Shown here: piece by piece, positions 1-9,560 of the stretch
Layout: each line of letters begins with the position of its first letter
Numbering within the stretch: the first letter of the stretch is position 1
Made by a program: the position numbers and the translations under genes
Notes under the pieces: generated by a model
Databases searched by the model: none
What the model was told of the DNA's origin: nothing
Seen by the model: the letters and a program-made list of their open reading frames with translations, nothing else
Assembly (NCBI RefSeq): GCF_003852525.1
Contig: NZ_QAJL01000001.1
Location: 2,183,268-2,247,267 of the forward strand
Direction of reading: 5' to 3'
Length of the DNA: 64,000 bases
From: Pedobacter sp. KBW06
GTDB taxonomy: Bacteria; Bacteroidota; Bacteroidia; Sphingobacteriales; Sphingobacteriaceae

Positions 1-509
1 TAACCATAAAAATCGATATTGTACTGACTGTCCAGGTAATGGGCCAGGCGGCGTCCTGTAGGGTTCACACCAATCAGTGCCACCTTTTTATTGACGTTAA
101 AACGCTGAACCAGGAGGAACTGAAAAGCAGTGCCCAAAAAGCGGTTCAATATAAATGCGCCAAGCAGCAAGGCATAGAATACCACCAGGAAGGTTCTGGA
201 AAATTCCACATCCCTGGAGAAAAGCAGGTACAATGCGAAGCCAATTCCATGAAGCGCAATGCTGCGCCAGGTTCCCCGGTAAATCCGCTCCAGTCGTCTG
301 GAACCATAATCGGTATACAAACCAAAAATTACAGAATTGAACATCCACATCAGGTTACAGACCACCATATAATGCTGCCAAAGCTCATAAGAGACTGTCT
401 TACCCAGATATTCGGTAAGATAATAGGACAAAACATAAATCAAATTGAGCATTACGATATCCGTAATGGGCAAGATGTATTTGAGCAAGTACAAATAACG
501 TGTTTGCAT
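1..509 (-). CDS. Undecaprenyl-phosphate sugar phosphotransferase, N-terminal part (cut by window edge)
   Basis: Translating the minus strand from the ATG at 509 gives about 169 residues that run off the left edge without a stop. An in-frame stop lies upstream, so 509 is the only ATG start. The visible part has four hydrophobic segments (roughly residues 10-30, 45-65, 85-105, 110-130), followed by the beginning of a nucleotide-binding-like fold containing KKVALIGVNPTGRRLAHYL at about residues 143-161. This is the N-terminal layout of the WcaJ/PssY type of initiating transferase, which loads the first hexose phosphate on the lipid carrier at the inner membrane; the catalytic C-terminal domain would lie outside the window. 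It is divergent from ugd and opens the exopolysaccharide locus. The family call rests on layout and context only. Confidence 0.75.
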   Translation of the reverse strand, partial: MQTRYLYLLKYILPITDIVMLNLIYVLSYYLTEYLGKTVSYELWQHYMVVCNLMWMFNSVIFGLYTDYGSRRLERIYRGTWRSIALHGIGFALYLLFSRDVEFSRTFLVVFYALLLGAFILNRFLGTAFQFLLVQRFNVNKKVALIGVNPTGRRLAHYLDSQYNIDFYG

Positions 510-746
510 CTGAAATTGGATAAATAGGGTTGAGTTGTTAAGATGCCGTTAATAAATTGTGAGCAAAAAGCCTTCATCTATAAAAACAACCTGAAATATT
601 CAGGTCATTATAACAAACCACTTAACATTTACCAAAACTAGCTTGAATACAGATTCAAAATGTCCCCACAAATAGGTATTTTAAGAAAAACAGCAACATC
701 TTCAGCTCACGATAGGTAGTTTTACAATAAAAAAAAGAAACTACTT
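510..746. promoter_or_regulatory. Divergent intergenic region with a dyad
   Basis: This spacer separates the sugar transferase from ugd. It contains a perfect dyad, CCTGAA-ATA-TTCAGG, at 590-604, which could be an operator shared by the two divergent units. A near-consensus -7 box (TAGTTTTA at 717-724) lies 22 bases before the ugd start and could serve ugd. No clear -33 element was found, so both assignments are tentative. Confidence 0.3.
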
Positions 747-2081
747 ATGAAAATTGCGGTAATAGGAACAGGATATGTAGGTTTAGTAACCGGTACATGT
801 CTGGCAGAGACAGGAAACAATGTAATCTGTGTAGACATTGATAAAGTAAAGGTGGAAAAGATGCAAAATGGGATCATTCCCATCTATGAACCTGGCCTTG
901 ACACTTTATTTCTAAGAAACATTTCACAAAGGAGACTGAGTTTTACCACCGATCTGTCCCTCGCTGTCGCGGAAGCTCAAATCATTTTTATGGCTTTACC
1001 CACCCCTCCGGGTGGAGATGGCAATGCTGATCTTTCCTATATTCTAGGGGCGGCGGCCGATATTTCAAAACTCGTTACCGAATACAAGGTGATTGTCAAT
1101 AAATCAACCGTTCCGGTAGGTACCGCCGACAAAGTACAGGCTGTTTTTGCGGCAAATACCAATGTAGAAATTGATGTGGTTTCTAACCCTGAGTTTTTAC
1201 GTGAGGGGGTTGCAGTAGAAGATTTTATGAAACCAGACCGGGTAGTCATTGGCACCAAAAGTGAACGCGCCATTAAACTCATGACCGAGCTCTACGGACC
1301 TTATGTAAGACAGGGAAATCCGATCTTATTTATGGATGAAAAGTCTTCGGAGCTCACTAAATATGCGGCAAATTCTTTCCTTGCCACGAAGATCACCTTT
1401 ATGAACGAGATCGCCAATCTCTGCGAACTCGTTGGTGCTGATGTAGATGCGGTGCGCCGTGGCATTGGTTCTGATGAAAGAATCGGGAAACGTTTTCTTT
1501 TCCCGGGTTTGGGTTATGGAGGAAGCTGTTTTCCTAAAGATGTACAGGCACTTTCCAAATCTGCAGAAGAAAACACCTATGATTTTCAGATTCTGAAAGC
1601 CGTAATGTCTGTGAACGAAAAACAGAAAACCGTCCTTGTCGATAAAATATTGAAATATTACAACCAGGACATCCGGGGAAAACATTTTGCGCTCTGGGGA
1701 CTTTCCTTTAAGCCTGAGACCGACGACATCCGTGAGGCACCAGCCCTGTACATCATCGACCTGCTGGTAAAAAATGGCGCCACAGTTACAGCTTTTGATC
1801 CTGAAGGAATGGAAAATGTAAAGACCCTGCTTGGCAACAAAATCACCTATGCGGCAAACCAATACAACGCACTGAGAGGTGCTGATGCTTTACTCATCGC
1901 CACGGAATGGTCCTTATTTAGAAACCCTGATTTTGACCTGATGGAAGAAAGCCTCGTAAACAAGGTCATCTTCGATGGCCGGAACCTATATGACCTTCAA
2001 AAAATGACCGAGCTGGGTTACTACTACAACAGCATTGGCAGAACCCTTATTGAAAACGAAGTGCTTATTGACAACCAATAG
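747..2081 (+). CDS. ugd: UDP-glucose 6-dehydrogenase
   Basis: The enzyme oxidises UDP-glucose to UDP-glucuronate with two NAD+ in the cytosol, giving an acidic sugar donor for polysaccharide synthesis. The 444-residue length is normal for the family. A Rossmann motif (GTGYVGLVTG) lies at residues 7-16, the central domain carries NPEFLREG, and the catalytic cysteine is C261 in GYGGSCFPKD. The C-terminal domain contains the expected LWGLSFKPETDDIREAP segment. It is followed after 4 bases by manC, so the two are probably co-transcribed. UDP-N-acetylmannosamine dehydrogenase is related, but the overall pattern fits Ugd better. Confidence 0.95.
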   Translation: MKIAVIGTGYVGLVTGTCLAETGNNVICVDIDKVKVEKMQNGIIPIYEPGLDTLFLRNISQRRLSFTTDLSLAVAEAQIIFMALPTPPGGDGNADLSYILGAAADISKLVTEYKVIVNKSTVPVGTADKVQAVFAANTNVEIDVVSNPEFLREGVAVEDFMKPDRVVIGTKSERAIKLMTELYGPYVRQGNPILFMDEKSSELTKYAANSFLATKITFMNEIANLCELVGADVDAVRRGIGSDERIGKRFLFPGLGYGGSCFPKDVQALSKSAEENTYDFQILKAVMSVNEKQKTVLVDKILKYYNQDIRGKHFALWGLSFKPETDDIREAPALYIIDLLVKNGATVTAFDPEGMENVKTLLGNKITYAANQYNALRGADALLIATEWSLFRNPDFDLMEESLVNKVIFDGRNLYDLQKMTELGYYYNSIGRTLIENEVLIDNQ

Positions 2082-2085
2082 ATTC

Positions 2086-3165
2086 ATGGATCAAAACAAT
2101 TATGTACTCATTATGGCCGGCGGCATAGGAAGCCGCTTCTGGCCAAAGAGCCGTGACCATTTTCCGAAACAATTTCTGGACATTTTAGGAACTGGAAAGT
2201 CGCTCCTTCAAATCACTTATGCCCGCTTTTTAAAAATATGTCCAGCCGAACATATTTTTATTGTCACCAACAGCCAGTATCAGGAGATTATCCTGGAACA
2301 ACTAGAAGGGATTTCTGCAGAACAGCTGATTTGTGAGCCGAGCAGAAACAATACCGCGCCCTGCATTGCCTATGCTGCGTTCAAGCTGGCGGAACTTAAT
2401 CCGGATGCCAATCTGATTGTCGCCCCCTCCGATCATTTTATCTTGTTCGAAGATATCTTTGTAGAACGGCTCAATTTTGCCCTGGCCTACACCCGCAAAC
2501 ATGAAGCTTTAGTGACCCTCGGCATCAGCCCGATCAGGCCAGACACTGGGTATGGATACATACAATACGGAGAAGAAACTGAAAATGGCATTTTTAAAGT
2601 CGCGCAGTTTAAAGAAAAACCTACACTCCAAAAGGCACAGGAATACCTGTCGGATGGAAACTACCTCTGGAATGCGGGAATATTTATCTGGAAAGCCAGC
2701 ACGATCATCACTGCACTAAAAAAATATACGCCGGTTATTCATAATTTATTTGAAAGCGGAAAGGCTTTTTATAACACCGCCGCTGAGCGTGCCTTCATTG
2801 ATGAAAATTATCCGACTGCTCCGAATATTTCCATAGACTATGCGATTATGGAACAGGCAGACAACATCTACACCATTCCTGCAAACTTTGGCTGGTCTGA
2901 TCTGGGAACCTGGGCTTCGCTCCATGAAGCCGCAGATAAGGATGCTGAAAATAACGTCATTGCCGCAAAGCAGTTCAACCTGAAAGATACTCAGAACAGC
3001 ATCATTCACATCAATTCCGACAAGCTCGCCGTGATCCGTGGCCTGGACAATTTTATTGTAGTCGACGATGGCAATGCATTGCTCATCTACCCTAAAGACC
3101 AGGAACAGGAGATCAAAGAGGTGGTCAGACAGGTGACGGTAGAATTCGGAGATAGTTTTATTTAA
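2086..3165 (+). CDS. manC: Mannose-1-phosphate guanylyltransferase
   Basis: It makes GDP-mannose from mannose 1-phosphate and GTP, a donor for mannose, fucose or rhamnose-type units of the polysaccharide. The start is placed at the ATG at 2086, 4 bases after the ugd stop, because the conserved nucleotidyltransferase motif (LIMAGGIGSRFWP, with PKQF shortly after) begins at once. An upstream in-frame ATG at 2035 would overlap ugd by 47 bases. The 359-residue protein is the short, single-domain form without a fused phosphomannose isomerase cupin. EKPTLQKAQEYL and NAGIFIWK are typical family segments. Confidence 0.93.
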   Translation: MDQNNYVLIMAGGIGSRFWPKSRDHFPKQFLDILGTGKSLLQITYARFLKICPAEHIFIVTNSQYQEIILEQLEGISAEQLICEPSRNNTAPCIAYAAFKLAELNPDANLIVAPSDHFILFEDIFVERLNFALAYTRKHEALVTLGISPIRPDTGYGYIQYGEETENGIFKVAQFKEKPTLQKAQEYLSDGNYLWNAGIFIWKASTIITALKKYTPVIHNLFESGKAFYNTAAERAFIDENYPTAPNISIDYAIMEQADNIYTIPANFGWSDLGTWASLHEAADKDAENNVIAAKQFNLKDTQNSIIHINSDKLAVIRGLDNFIVVDDGNALLIYPKDQEQEIKEVVRQVTVEFGDSFI

Positions 3166-3186
3166 ATCCAATCAAAAACAACTACT

Positions 3187-4716
3187 ATGGGTAACAAACG
3201 CATACAACCAGTAAAACACGCGCTCTCCGCTCTTGTTTTTCTTTTGACGTTCTCCAGTCAGGTTGATGCGCAAACACCGCAGATCAGATACGAAATAGAA
3301 GGCCAAGCAATTGGAACCACAAAAAATGTGGTTCCCTTTTGGATGCGGTCAAATCAGTTTGGCTCCATTCCCCTATCCGGCGTATCAGCATCCTTCATTG
3401 GAAGAGCTTACAAAGATTATGAACAATCTAAGCTGGTAGACTGGGCTTTTGGTATCGAAGGAAGGGCCAATGCAGGCAAAGGCTCCAACCTGCAGCTCAT
3501 TGACGCTTATGCAAAAGTAAAGCTTGGCGTATTTCAGTTCAAAGCAGGCCGGACAAAAGATGTGATAGGGCTCAACGGCGATACGGTATTAAGTTCCGGC
3601 AACTTTTCCCTTTCCGGCAATGCTGCCGGCATTCCAAAACTGGAACTGTCCATTCCCGAATATTACCGGGTTCCTGTTTTCGGCGGCCTGTTTTCTTTTA
3701 AGGGGAACTTTGTACACGGCTGGCTGGGCAGAACCCAGATCCTGGACAGCATTTCTCCTACCTCCAAAATCACCTATTACATTAATGACCGGAGGCCTAA
3801 AAGTTATTTCCACCAGAAATCATTGTACGTCAGGTTGGGTAAGGCAGACTGGAAGCTGGAATTATACGGAGGTTTCAACCATCAGGTATTCTGGGGAAAC
3901 GAACAGGCGGCCTACGGACCTAATTTCAAGTTATCGCCCGCCGAAACCTTTTTCTATGTAGTCACCGGAAAAGGATATGGTACCAAAGGCGTCCCTACTT
4001 CAAAAATCGGAAACCAGCTGGGCTCCATAGACCTGGGCATCGCTTACCATTTCAATGCAGTTAAGGTCATGCTTTATCGTCAGAGTTTTTACGATGTGGG
4101 TGCTTTATCCAGGCTTGGAAACATCAATGATGGTCTGAACGGCATTAGCTTTGAAAACAAAAGATATAGGGACAAAACCACTGGCTTTGCCTGGAAGAAA
4201 GTTTTATTTGAACTCTTTTATTCCAAGGACCAGGCAGGTTACCCCTGGTCTACCTTCACAAAATCAGGAGATGAAGATTATTACAACAACTTCTATTATG
4301 TGAAGGGATGGTCCTACAACGGGCTGGGTTTAGGGAATCCTTTAATTACTCCAAGGCATGATGCCAGGGCCGGACAAGCCATAAAAAAGGCAGATTATTT
4401 CATCAACAACAGGGTCGTTGCCTTTCATACCGGACTGAGCGGCAATCTGTACGGCTGGGATTTTATGACCAAGCTGAGCTATTCCCGGAATTACGGGACC
4501 TTCGGTACCAGCATTTATGGGAGCTCCACAGGTCATATCAGAAACCCTCAAACGAAGAATATCTTCAAGCCTGTGGAACAATTTTCTTTCTACCTGGAAA
4601 GCACAAAAAAGCTGAAGAACGGCTACAGCACAGGATTTGCAGCCGCTCTTGATCAGGGAAAACTCTTAAACAATTCCTTGGGGCTGATCCTTAAACTGAA
4701 AAAAGAATTTCGATAA
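3187..4716 (+). CDS. Capsule assembly protein, Wzi family
   Basis: The 509-residue protein has a signal peptide (hydrophobic stretch at about residues 12-26, cleavage near DAQ) and then long runs of alternating hydrophobic and aromatic residues typical of an outer-membrane beta-barrel. Wzi proteins anchor or organise surface polysaccharide outside the outer membrane. Early residues such as VVPFWMRSNQFG and the recurring sites with Y, W and F at strand ends fit the Bacteroidota Wzi-like group. It follows manC after 21 bases and closes the short plus-strand unit of the exopolysaccharide locus. Confidence 0.8.
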   Translation: MGNKRIQPVKHALSALVFLLTFSSQVDAQTPQIRYEIEGQAIGTTKNVVPFWMRSNQFGSIPLSGVSASFIGRAYKDYEQSKLVDWAFGIEGRANAGKGSNLQLIDAYAKVKLGVFQFKAGRTKDVIGLNGDTVLSSGNFSLSGNAAGIPKLELSIPEYYRVPVFGGLFSFKGNFVHGWLGRTQILDSISPTSKITYYINDRRPKSYFHQKSLYVRLGKADWKLELYGGFNHQVFWGNEQAAYGPNFKLSPAETFFYVVTGKGYGTKGVPTSKIGNQLGSIDLGIAYHFNAVKVMLYRQSFYDVGALSRLGNINDGLNGISFENKRYRDKTTGFAWKKVLFELFYSKDQAGYPWSTFTKSGDEDYYNNFYYVKGWSYNGLGLGNPLITPRHDARAGQAIKKADYFINNRVVAFHTGLSGNLYGWDFMTKLSYSRNYGTFGTSIYGSSTGHIRNPQTKNIFKPVEQFSFYLESTKKLKNGYSTGFAAALDQGKLLNNSLGLILKLKKEFR

Positions 4717-4752
4717 AAACTAACCAAACACTCAATAAAAACCAACCAAATA

Positions 4753-5859
4753 TTACCTGTTTAAAACACCTTTCACTTCTGAAAGGTGTTTTTCGTATTG
4801 GTCTACGATCAACTCCCAATCATAAATATTTGTGATTTTAGTGCTGTTTGCCTGAAGCATCGACTGGTATCTGTCTGCTTCATATTTCACCAGGTTTAGC
4901 TGATCAGCAACATCCTTAGCATCCTTAAAATAAATGGCATCATTCCCCAGAATATACTTGTTGAATGGATTGTCATTGGCACAAATCAAGCTGTTTGAAG
5001 CCATTGCTTCCAATAGGGATGGATTTGTACCACCTACAGTATGCCCGTGAAAATAGATGTTAGAATAGTAACGTAAGCTATTCAGGATATCGATGTTATA
5101 AATTCCTCCCGTAAAGCGGATTTGAGGATGGCCGGCATATTTTGTTTTTAAATAATTGCCAAAGTCGGTTTCATGTTTGCCGACGACTAAAAATGGCCTG
5201 TCTACCCCTGCCTTTACCACACCATCCAAAATGATTTCAATGCTGTTTTCGGGCTCAAGTCTGGCAATGAGCATGTCGTACTGATAGGCAGAGAGCTGGT
5301 AATTTTCAAGTGCCTGCAGTACAGGTTCTGTAAATAATGTTGCCCCATAGGCGATAAAAGTAGAATCCGCATGATACTTTTCCTTCAGGTAATCCTGGAT
5401 ACCAATGGAATCTGAAATGAGGTGATCGCTATACTTTACGCCCAGGCTTTCTGCCCATTGGAGGAACTTTCTTACTTTATTCGAATATTTAGTCCGCTTC
5501 CATTCCAGTCCGTCCATATTGGTGGTCACCACGACTTTCTTTGGCAACAACCAGCCCCAGACAGAACCACTGGTATAACCAAGCTGCAGGATCACATCGC
5601 ATTTGCGCTTTCTGACATCAAGAATACAGTTTAAATCATAAATGAATTGTCCGGCTGTCCCCAGTTTATATTCCGGATCATAGCAATGTTTTAAATCCAC
5701 CCCCTTCCATTGGTCTTTCTGATAAGGATGGTTGTGGGAATTGTACACCAGCACCTCATGTCCTCTTTTCACTAAACCCAGCGCTAAATATTCTGCACAT
5801 TGTTCAAATCCCCCATAATGGTTTGGAATGCCCCGGGTTCCAATAATTGCTATTTTCAT
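4753..5859 (-). CDS. Glycosyltransferase with DUF1972 domain, GT4-like
   Basis: A 368-residue cytosolic glycosyltransferase. The start is set at 5859 because the conserved N-terminal motif (MKIAIIGTRGIPNHYGGFEQ) begins there; the longer frame to 5976 would run into the upstream SGNH gene. The N-terminal half is the DUF1972 fold seen in rhamnosyl- and related transferases. The C-terminal half has the GT-B donor-binding segment GGTNPSLLEAMASN at about residues 275-290. It probably adds one sugar of the repeat unit from a nucleotide-sugar donor. It is the last gene of the minus-strand operon, and a terminator overlaps its 3-prime end. Confidence 0.85.
   Translation of the reverse strand: MKIAIIGTRGIPNHYGGFEQCAEYLALGLVKRGHEVLVYNSHNHPYQKDQWKGVDLKHCYDPEYKLGTAGQFIYDLNCILDVRKRKCDVILQLGYTSGSVWGWLLPKKVVVTTNMDGLEWKRTKYSNKVRKFLQWAESLGVKYSDHLISDSIGIQDYLKEKYHADSTFIAYGATLFTEPVLQALENYQLSAYQYDMLIARLEPENSIEIILDGVVKAGVDRPFLVVGKHETDFGNYLKTKYAGHPQIRFTGGIYNIDILNSLRYYSNIYFHGHTVGGTNPSLLEAMASNSLICANDNPFNKYILGNDAIYFKDAKDVADQLNLVKYEADRYQSMLQANSTKITNIYDWELIVDQYEKHLSEVKGVLNR
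4763..4792. terminator. Bidirectional terminator overlapping a gene end
   Basis: A 12-bp perfect stem (AAAACACCTTTC at 4763-4774 with GAAAGGTGTTTT at 4781-4792) closes a 6-base loop and carries A and T tracts on both sides. It lies between the convergent wzi unit and the long minus-strand operon, and it sits inside the last codons of the minus-strand glycosyltransferase. Confidence 0.75.
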
Positions 5860-5920
5860 TGGTATATCTTGTTTTTTTATTCCTGATTGATTTTTTGTAT
5901 TGTTGTTCTCATTCCTGACC

Positions 5921-6607
5921 CTAAAATAAATCCTGTATGCCATTCCAGATTCTGTTTGCGATCCCTTCCATTCCAAGATCAGAAGGATGCATTCCCACTC
6001 CTTTATCCGTGTATTGCTGAATCGCTGTATTCTTATTTCTTTCCTGATAAAGTCCCTGAAGGTCTACGTATATCCAATTGTTCCGGCTGGCTGTGGTTTT
6101 CATGATCTGATCGATATGCTGGTTTGGCCAAAAGCTTCCCACCAGACAGACCTTCAGATTTCTCTCTGCAGAGAGTTCCCGGACCAGTTGTTCCAGGTGA
6201 TGGTCCAGACCGTTTTTAACGGCCAGTGCATCGTCGATATTTTCGCCAAGCACCAGGATGATCAGGTCTGCATTGAAGTCGCTGAAATCCTTAAAATCAC
6301 TGACATTGTATTTCCAGAATTGCCTTTCAAAAGTAGCGGCAATATTCCCCGTCTTAAAGCTGGTATTGGGATAAGTACGTTTTATCCTTGATTTCAGGAG
6401 GTGCACATAATCTTTCTCTGCACTGCTTGCCGCCATCCCCCAATTGCCGGTCCAGCCAACCGATGCTTTGGCCCCATGCCAGGTGATGCTGTTTCCCAGG
6501 ATCAATACCTTTGATGGGATAGAATCCCGCCCCTGAATGGCATGAACGGGTAAGCTGGCCCATAACATCAGGCCGCTTAAAACGGTCAAAAAAGTCTTTC
6601 TAATCAT
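5921..6607 (-). CDS. SGNH/GDSL-type hydrolase, exported
   Basis: A 228-residue protein starting at the ATG at 6607, which overlaps the acetyltransferase stop by 8 bases. A signal peptide is visible (about residues 5-24, ending near VHA). The family's serine block is GNSITWHG at about residue 40. A GEN block III-like motif and a C-terminal [11 protein letters not shown] supply Asn and His. The Asp that usually stands three residues before the His is not obvious. The likely role is periplasmic deacylation or acyl transfer on the polysaccharide, which fits its position next to an acetyltransferase. The substrate is unknown. Confidence 0.75.
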   Translation of the reverse strand: MIRKTFLTVLSGLMLWASLPVHAIQGRDSIPSKVLILGNSITWHGAKASVGWTGNWGMAASSAEKDYVHLLKSRIKRTYPNTSFKTGNIAATFERQFWKYNVSDFKDFSDFNADLIILVLGENIDDALAVKNGLDHHLEQLVRELSAERNLKVCLVGSFWPNQHIDQIMKTTASRNNWIYVDLQGLYQERNKNTAIQQYTDKGVGMHPSDLGMEGIANRIWNGIQDLF

Positions 6608-7298
6608 AGATCCCTTTAATAACACGGGCAGGAACACCCGCAATGATTGAATTTGGCGGCATACTTTTATTCACCACTGCCCCGGCAGCTATGATGGAGT
6701 TGTCGCCGATAGCAACTCCTGCAAGGATGGTCACTTTAGCACCGATCCAGCAATTGTCGCCAATGCTGATTTTGGAACGGGTAGTCCCTTGATTTTTGAT
6801 CAGTTGATTTGGATCGCTATAATTATGATTTTCAGGATGACAGCTAAAATATTGTCCGATGATGGTATTGTTCCCGATGGAAACACCACCAGAGCCACCA
6901 ATACTGGCAAACTGACCAATCCCAACATGATGTCCGATATGAATGTGTTCTCCCAGGTTGTTAAATGAAGTAGATATGATCAATTGAGAATAAGCCCCAA
7001 TCCCGGATGAATCGCCGATAATCAGCTTTCCTTTACCAAGGCCACTCAGGTATACCCCATAATCAATCTTCACCCATTTCCCAAAGCGGATATTCTGGCT
7101 ATTGAAACACCTTACCGCCCCTCCTACAAAGATAAGCCCGGGCTTTTTCAAATGAAACAAGAGAAAAAACACACCCCTCAAAAGATCGAAACTCTTATTC
7201 CGGGCCAGGTTAAACAAGGTCCGGTTGCTGAGGTTTTCGTCAAATTGAAAGGAAGGGTTTCTCTTCTTAATGATCGTTTGCAATAGTCTTTTCATCAA
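6600..7298 (-). CDS. Hexapeptide-repeat acyltransferase
   Basis: A 232-residue left-handed beta-helix transferase of the WcaF/maltose O-acetyltransferase type. Isoleucine-rich hexapeptide repeats (for example [43 protein letters not shown]) fill residues 90-220, and the ending GVPARVIKG is typical. A histidine-bearing segment (CHPENHNY) lies where the catalytic His is expected. It probably moves an acetyl group from acetyl-CoA to a sugar of the repeat unit. It overlaps the downstream SGNH gene by 8 bases and lies 8 bases after the GH99-like gene. Confidence 0.85.
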   Translation of the reverse strand: MMKRLLQTIIKKRNPSFQFDENLSNRTLFNLARNKSFDLLRGVFFLLFHLKKPGLIFVGGAVRCFNSQNIRFGKWVKIDYGVYLSGLGKGKLIIGDSSGIGAYSQLIISTSFNNLGEHIHIGHHVGIGQFASIGGSGGVSIGNNTIIGQYFSCHPENHNYSDPNQLIKNQGTTRSKISIGDNCWIGAKVTILAGVAIGDNSIIAAGAVVNKSMPPNSIIAGVPARVIKGIYD

Positions 7299-7306
7299 TA
7301 TATTTT

Positions 7307-8389
7307 TTATTTCAGCGCGTCCTTAACGGCATTTAAAAATTTGTTTTGGTACTGTACAGATGGCGTAAGCCAGGCACCTTCCCCATATTCATTCCAGGCA
7401 TAGATCATGGCGATGTGTTCTGCCGGACCGGCAGGGTCATTTTCCAGTGTCCATTTCTTCAATCCTTTTATAGATTGGTAGACTGAAGCCGGCGAATAAC
7501 CATCAAAATGAGGAGAAGCTTTTTTCACTTTATTTGTGTCGTCCCATGGACGCGGGTCCCAGTTGAGTGTACTGACCGGCATATAAGGCATTCCCAGTTT
7601 TAGAAAACTCCCCCAAACCGATTGTTCTCTCGGGCTTAGCGCAGTGATCGGACTCACAGACTGCCCTGCGATTAAAGTTTGATCATGATAATTGTAACCC
7701 GTTAAAAGGTCAAAACCACAAGCTTTGGCCAGGTCTGCATCTGCCTGTTTCGGAGCAACACAAACTGCGATACTCACGCCTCCCAAACCATTGGCTTTTG
7801 CATCTGCCCTCAACTGATCCAGGGCAATTTTAATCTTTTCTGCAGTACCAAATTTACTGATCAACATTCTCAGGCTCAGAAAAGTAATCAGAGGTTTCTC
7901 CTGAAATTTCAAATAGGCCTCATTTTTAAATAATGTAATCCATATTTTCGAAACCCGCGCCCAATCCTCAGGACCAATCAAATAACCAAAATGATTGGCC
8001 ACAAGCAGGTTAAACCTCATTCCTTGTCTATCCTTCGCATTGATAAATAAGTTCAGCGCATTGTTCCGGGGATCGGCCACATTCTTTTTAGAAAGCGCGG
8101 AATCATACCAGCAAAAACTAAAAAAATCTATGTTTGCTTCCGCAGCAGCAGCCACCTGTTTCCGGATGATTTCCGGCTTACTGGTTACCCAGCCCCATAT
8201 CGGCTCTCTTCCTTTAAAATCCTCCGTTAATGACCGCGTGATGTGATTGGTTTTCCCTGTCCAGCCGTCAAAATAATAAGCGCCCACCAACAGTTCTTTA
8301 GAAGATTTATCCTGAGCATATGCTTCAGCATCCAACATTCCTGTCAGCCCTGTTAAAAGTAAAAATCCGATACCTAGTTTACTGTTCAT
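7307..8389 (-). CDS. Secreted GH99-like (WbsX-type) protein
   Basis: A 360-residue protein with a signal peptide (cleavage near AYAQ, about residue 26). The segments [12 protein letters not shown] near the N-terminus, [11 protein letters not shown], and [15 protein letters not shown] near the C-terminus are those of the GH99-like or WbsX domain, found both in endo-acting glycosidases and in polysaccharide clusters. The Glu residues in WNEYGEG are candidate catalytic acids. In this cluster it could trim or release the polymer in the periplasm, but the activity is not shown by the sequence. Confidence 0.75.
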   Translation of the reverse strand: MNSKLGIGFLLLTGLTGMLDAEAYAQDKSSKELLVGAYYFDGWTGKTNHITRSLTEDFKGREPIWGWVTSKPEIIRKQVAAAAEANIDFFSFCWYDSALSKKNVADPRNNALNLFINAKDRQGMRFNLLVANHFGYLIGPEDWARVSKIWITLFKNEAYLKFQEKPLITFLSLRMLISKFGTAEKIKIALDQLRADAKANGLGGVSIAVCVAPKQADADLAKACGFDLLTGYNYHDQTLIAGQSVSPITALSPREQSVWGSFLKLGMPYMPVSTLNWDPRPWDDTNKVKKASPHFDGYSPASVYQSIKGLKKWTLENDPAGPAEHIAMIYAWNEYGEGAWLTPSVQYQNKFLNAVKDALK

Positions 8390-8427
8390 TGTTTCCGGGT
8401 TTATTTGTTAAACGATATCATTCCTGT

Positions 8428-9534
8428 TTAAACGACTTCATCTTTAAAAACGGAATCCAGCTTTTTATAGAAACCATTTAAGGAAAACTTTTCATCATAT
8501 GATCTTTTGGCGTTTCTTCCATGTCGCTCCAATAATGTCCTGTCGTCTGCATACTTGCTTAAAGCATTAACAAACGAAATGGTATTATTGGGTTCAAATA
8601 AATATCCATTCACCTCATCTTCGATAATTTCAGGCAATCCACCATGATTTGCAGCGATCACAGGTTTGTATAAGCTCATTGCTTCAATGGCAATTCTCCC
8701 AAAAGGTTCCGGTTTGGTACTTGGCACAATCACCACATCAGACCAGGCATAGATTTCGGCAGTATCTGTCACAAAATCCAGAAACTCAACCTGTGTGCTC
8801 AGGCCCAGATTTTCAACTTTTTTCTTGAGTTGCAGCACCAGATCTTCATTTCCTGCAGAAGTACTGCCCACAATTCTCAGCAGAACCGGAGATGATTTCA
8901 TTTTCACCAATGATTCAATGGCAAAATCCTGTCCTTTCCAGCCATTGATTCTTCCAATCAGCAAAATGCGGAGCGGATGAACAGGAGTTCTGCTGACCGC
9001 AGTGCTGTTTTCCTGCTCAAAACCCTCAAATGCATTATGAATCACCACACTATTGTCCAACTTTTGAAAACTTTTCAAAGTGGAATGAGAATTGAAAATA
9101 ATTTTTGACCTGGCTTGTTTCAGAAACACCGACAATACCTTTCCCAGCAGCTTACCCGGAATTTCCCTGATGTGGATGATTTTCATTTGATGAAGAAAAG
9201 GTGCCAGCAGGTAAAAATCCAGAATTACTGAAGTATTGGCATACACCACATCATACTCATTGAACAATTTCTTTTTGGCCTGAAACTGGAATAAAGGAAA
9301 AATGATTTTTCCCCATTGCAGTTTCATCAGATAAGTTTTGCTCAATAAAGAAAGCGTCAGGTATTTGATGTCAACATTTAATTTTTCCAGTTCAGCAACC
9401 AATGGTCCGGTACGTGGAAGGACAACGGTTATTTTTTGATAATCGCCAGACTGGTCCAGGTATTTGATGACCTGTAAAAAGCTTCTGTCTGAACCATACA
9501 TATCCGCACTCTGGTGTACACAAATAATTTTCAT
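8428..9534 (-). CDS. Glycosyltransferase family 4
   Basis: A 368-residue GT-B glycosyltransferase. The N-terminal acceptor domain starts with IICVHQSADMYGSDRSF. The C-terminal donor domain has LLIGRINGWKGQDFAIESL (about residues 190-208) and the E-x7-E type motif around PSTKPEPFGRIAIEAM (about residues 276-291). It is predicted to transfer a sugar from a nucleotide donor onto the lipid-linked repeat unit on the cytosolic face. The sugar cannot be deduced. It lies in the middle of the minus-strand operon, 26 bases after the GT2 gene. Confidence 0.9.
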   Translation of the reverse strand: MKIICVHQSADMYGSDRSFLQVIKYLDQSGDYQKITVVLPRTGPLVAELEKLNVDIKYLTLSLLSKTYLMKLQWGKIIFPLFQFQAKKKLFNEYDVVYANTSVILDFYLLAPFLHQMKIIHIREIPGKLLGKVLSVFLKQARSKIIFNSHSTLKSFQKLDNSVVIHNAFEGFEQENSTAVSRTPVHPLRILLIGRINGWKGQDFAIESLVKMKSSPVLLRIVGSTSAGNEDLVLQLKKKVENLGLSTQVEFLDFVTDTAEIYAWSDVVIVPSTKPEPFGRIAIEAMSLYKPVIAANHGGLPEIIEDEVNGYLFEPNNTISFVNALSKYADDRTLLERHGRNAKRSYDEKFSLNGFYKKLDSVFKDEVV

Positions 9535-9560
9535 TGGTATATATTTTAACAGTGATCCAT

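Noticed and set aside
39..527. A 162-codon plus-strand frame at the left edge
   Set aside because: It lies opposite the truncated sugar transferase, whose minus-strand translation is clearly protein-like, and has no family pattern.
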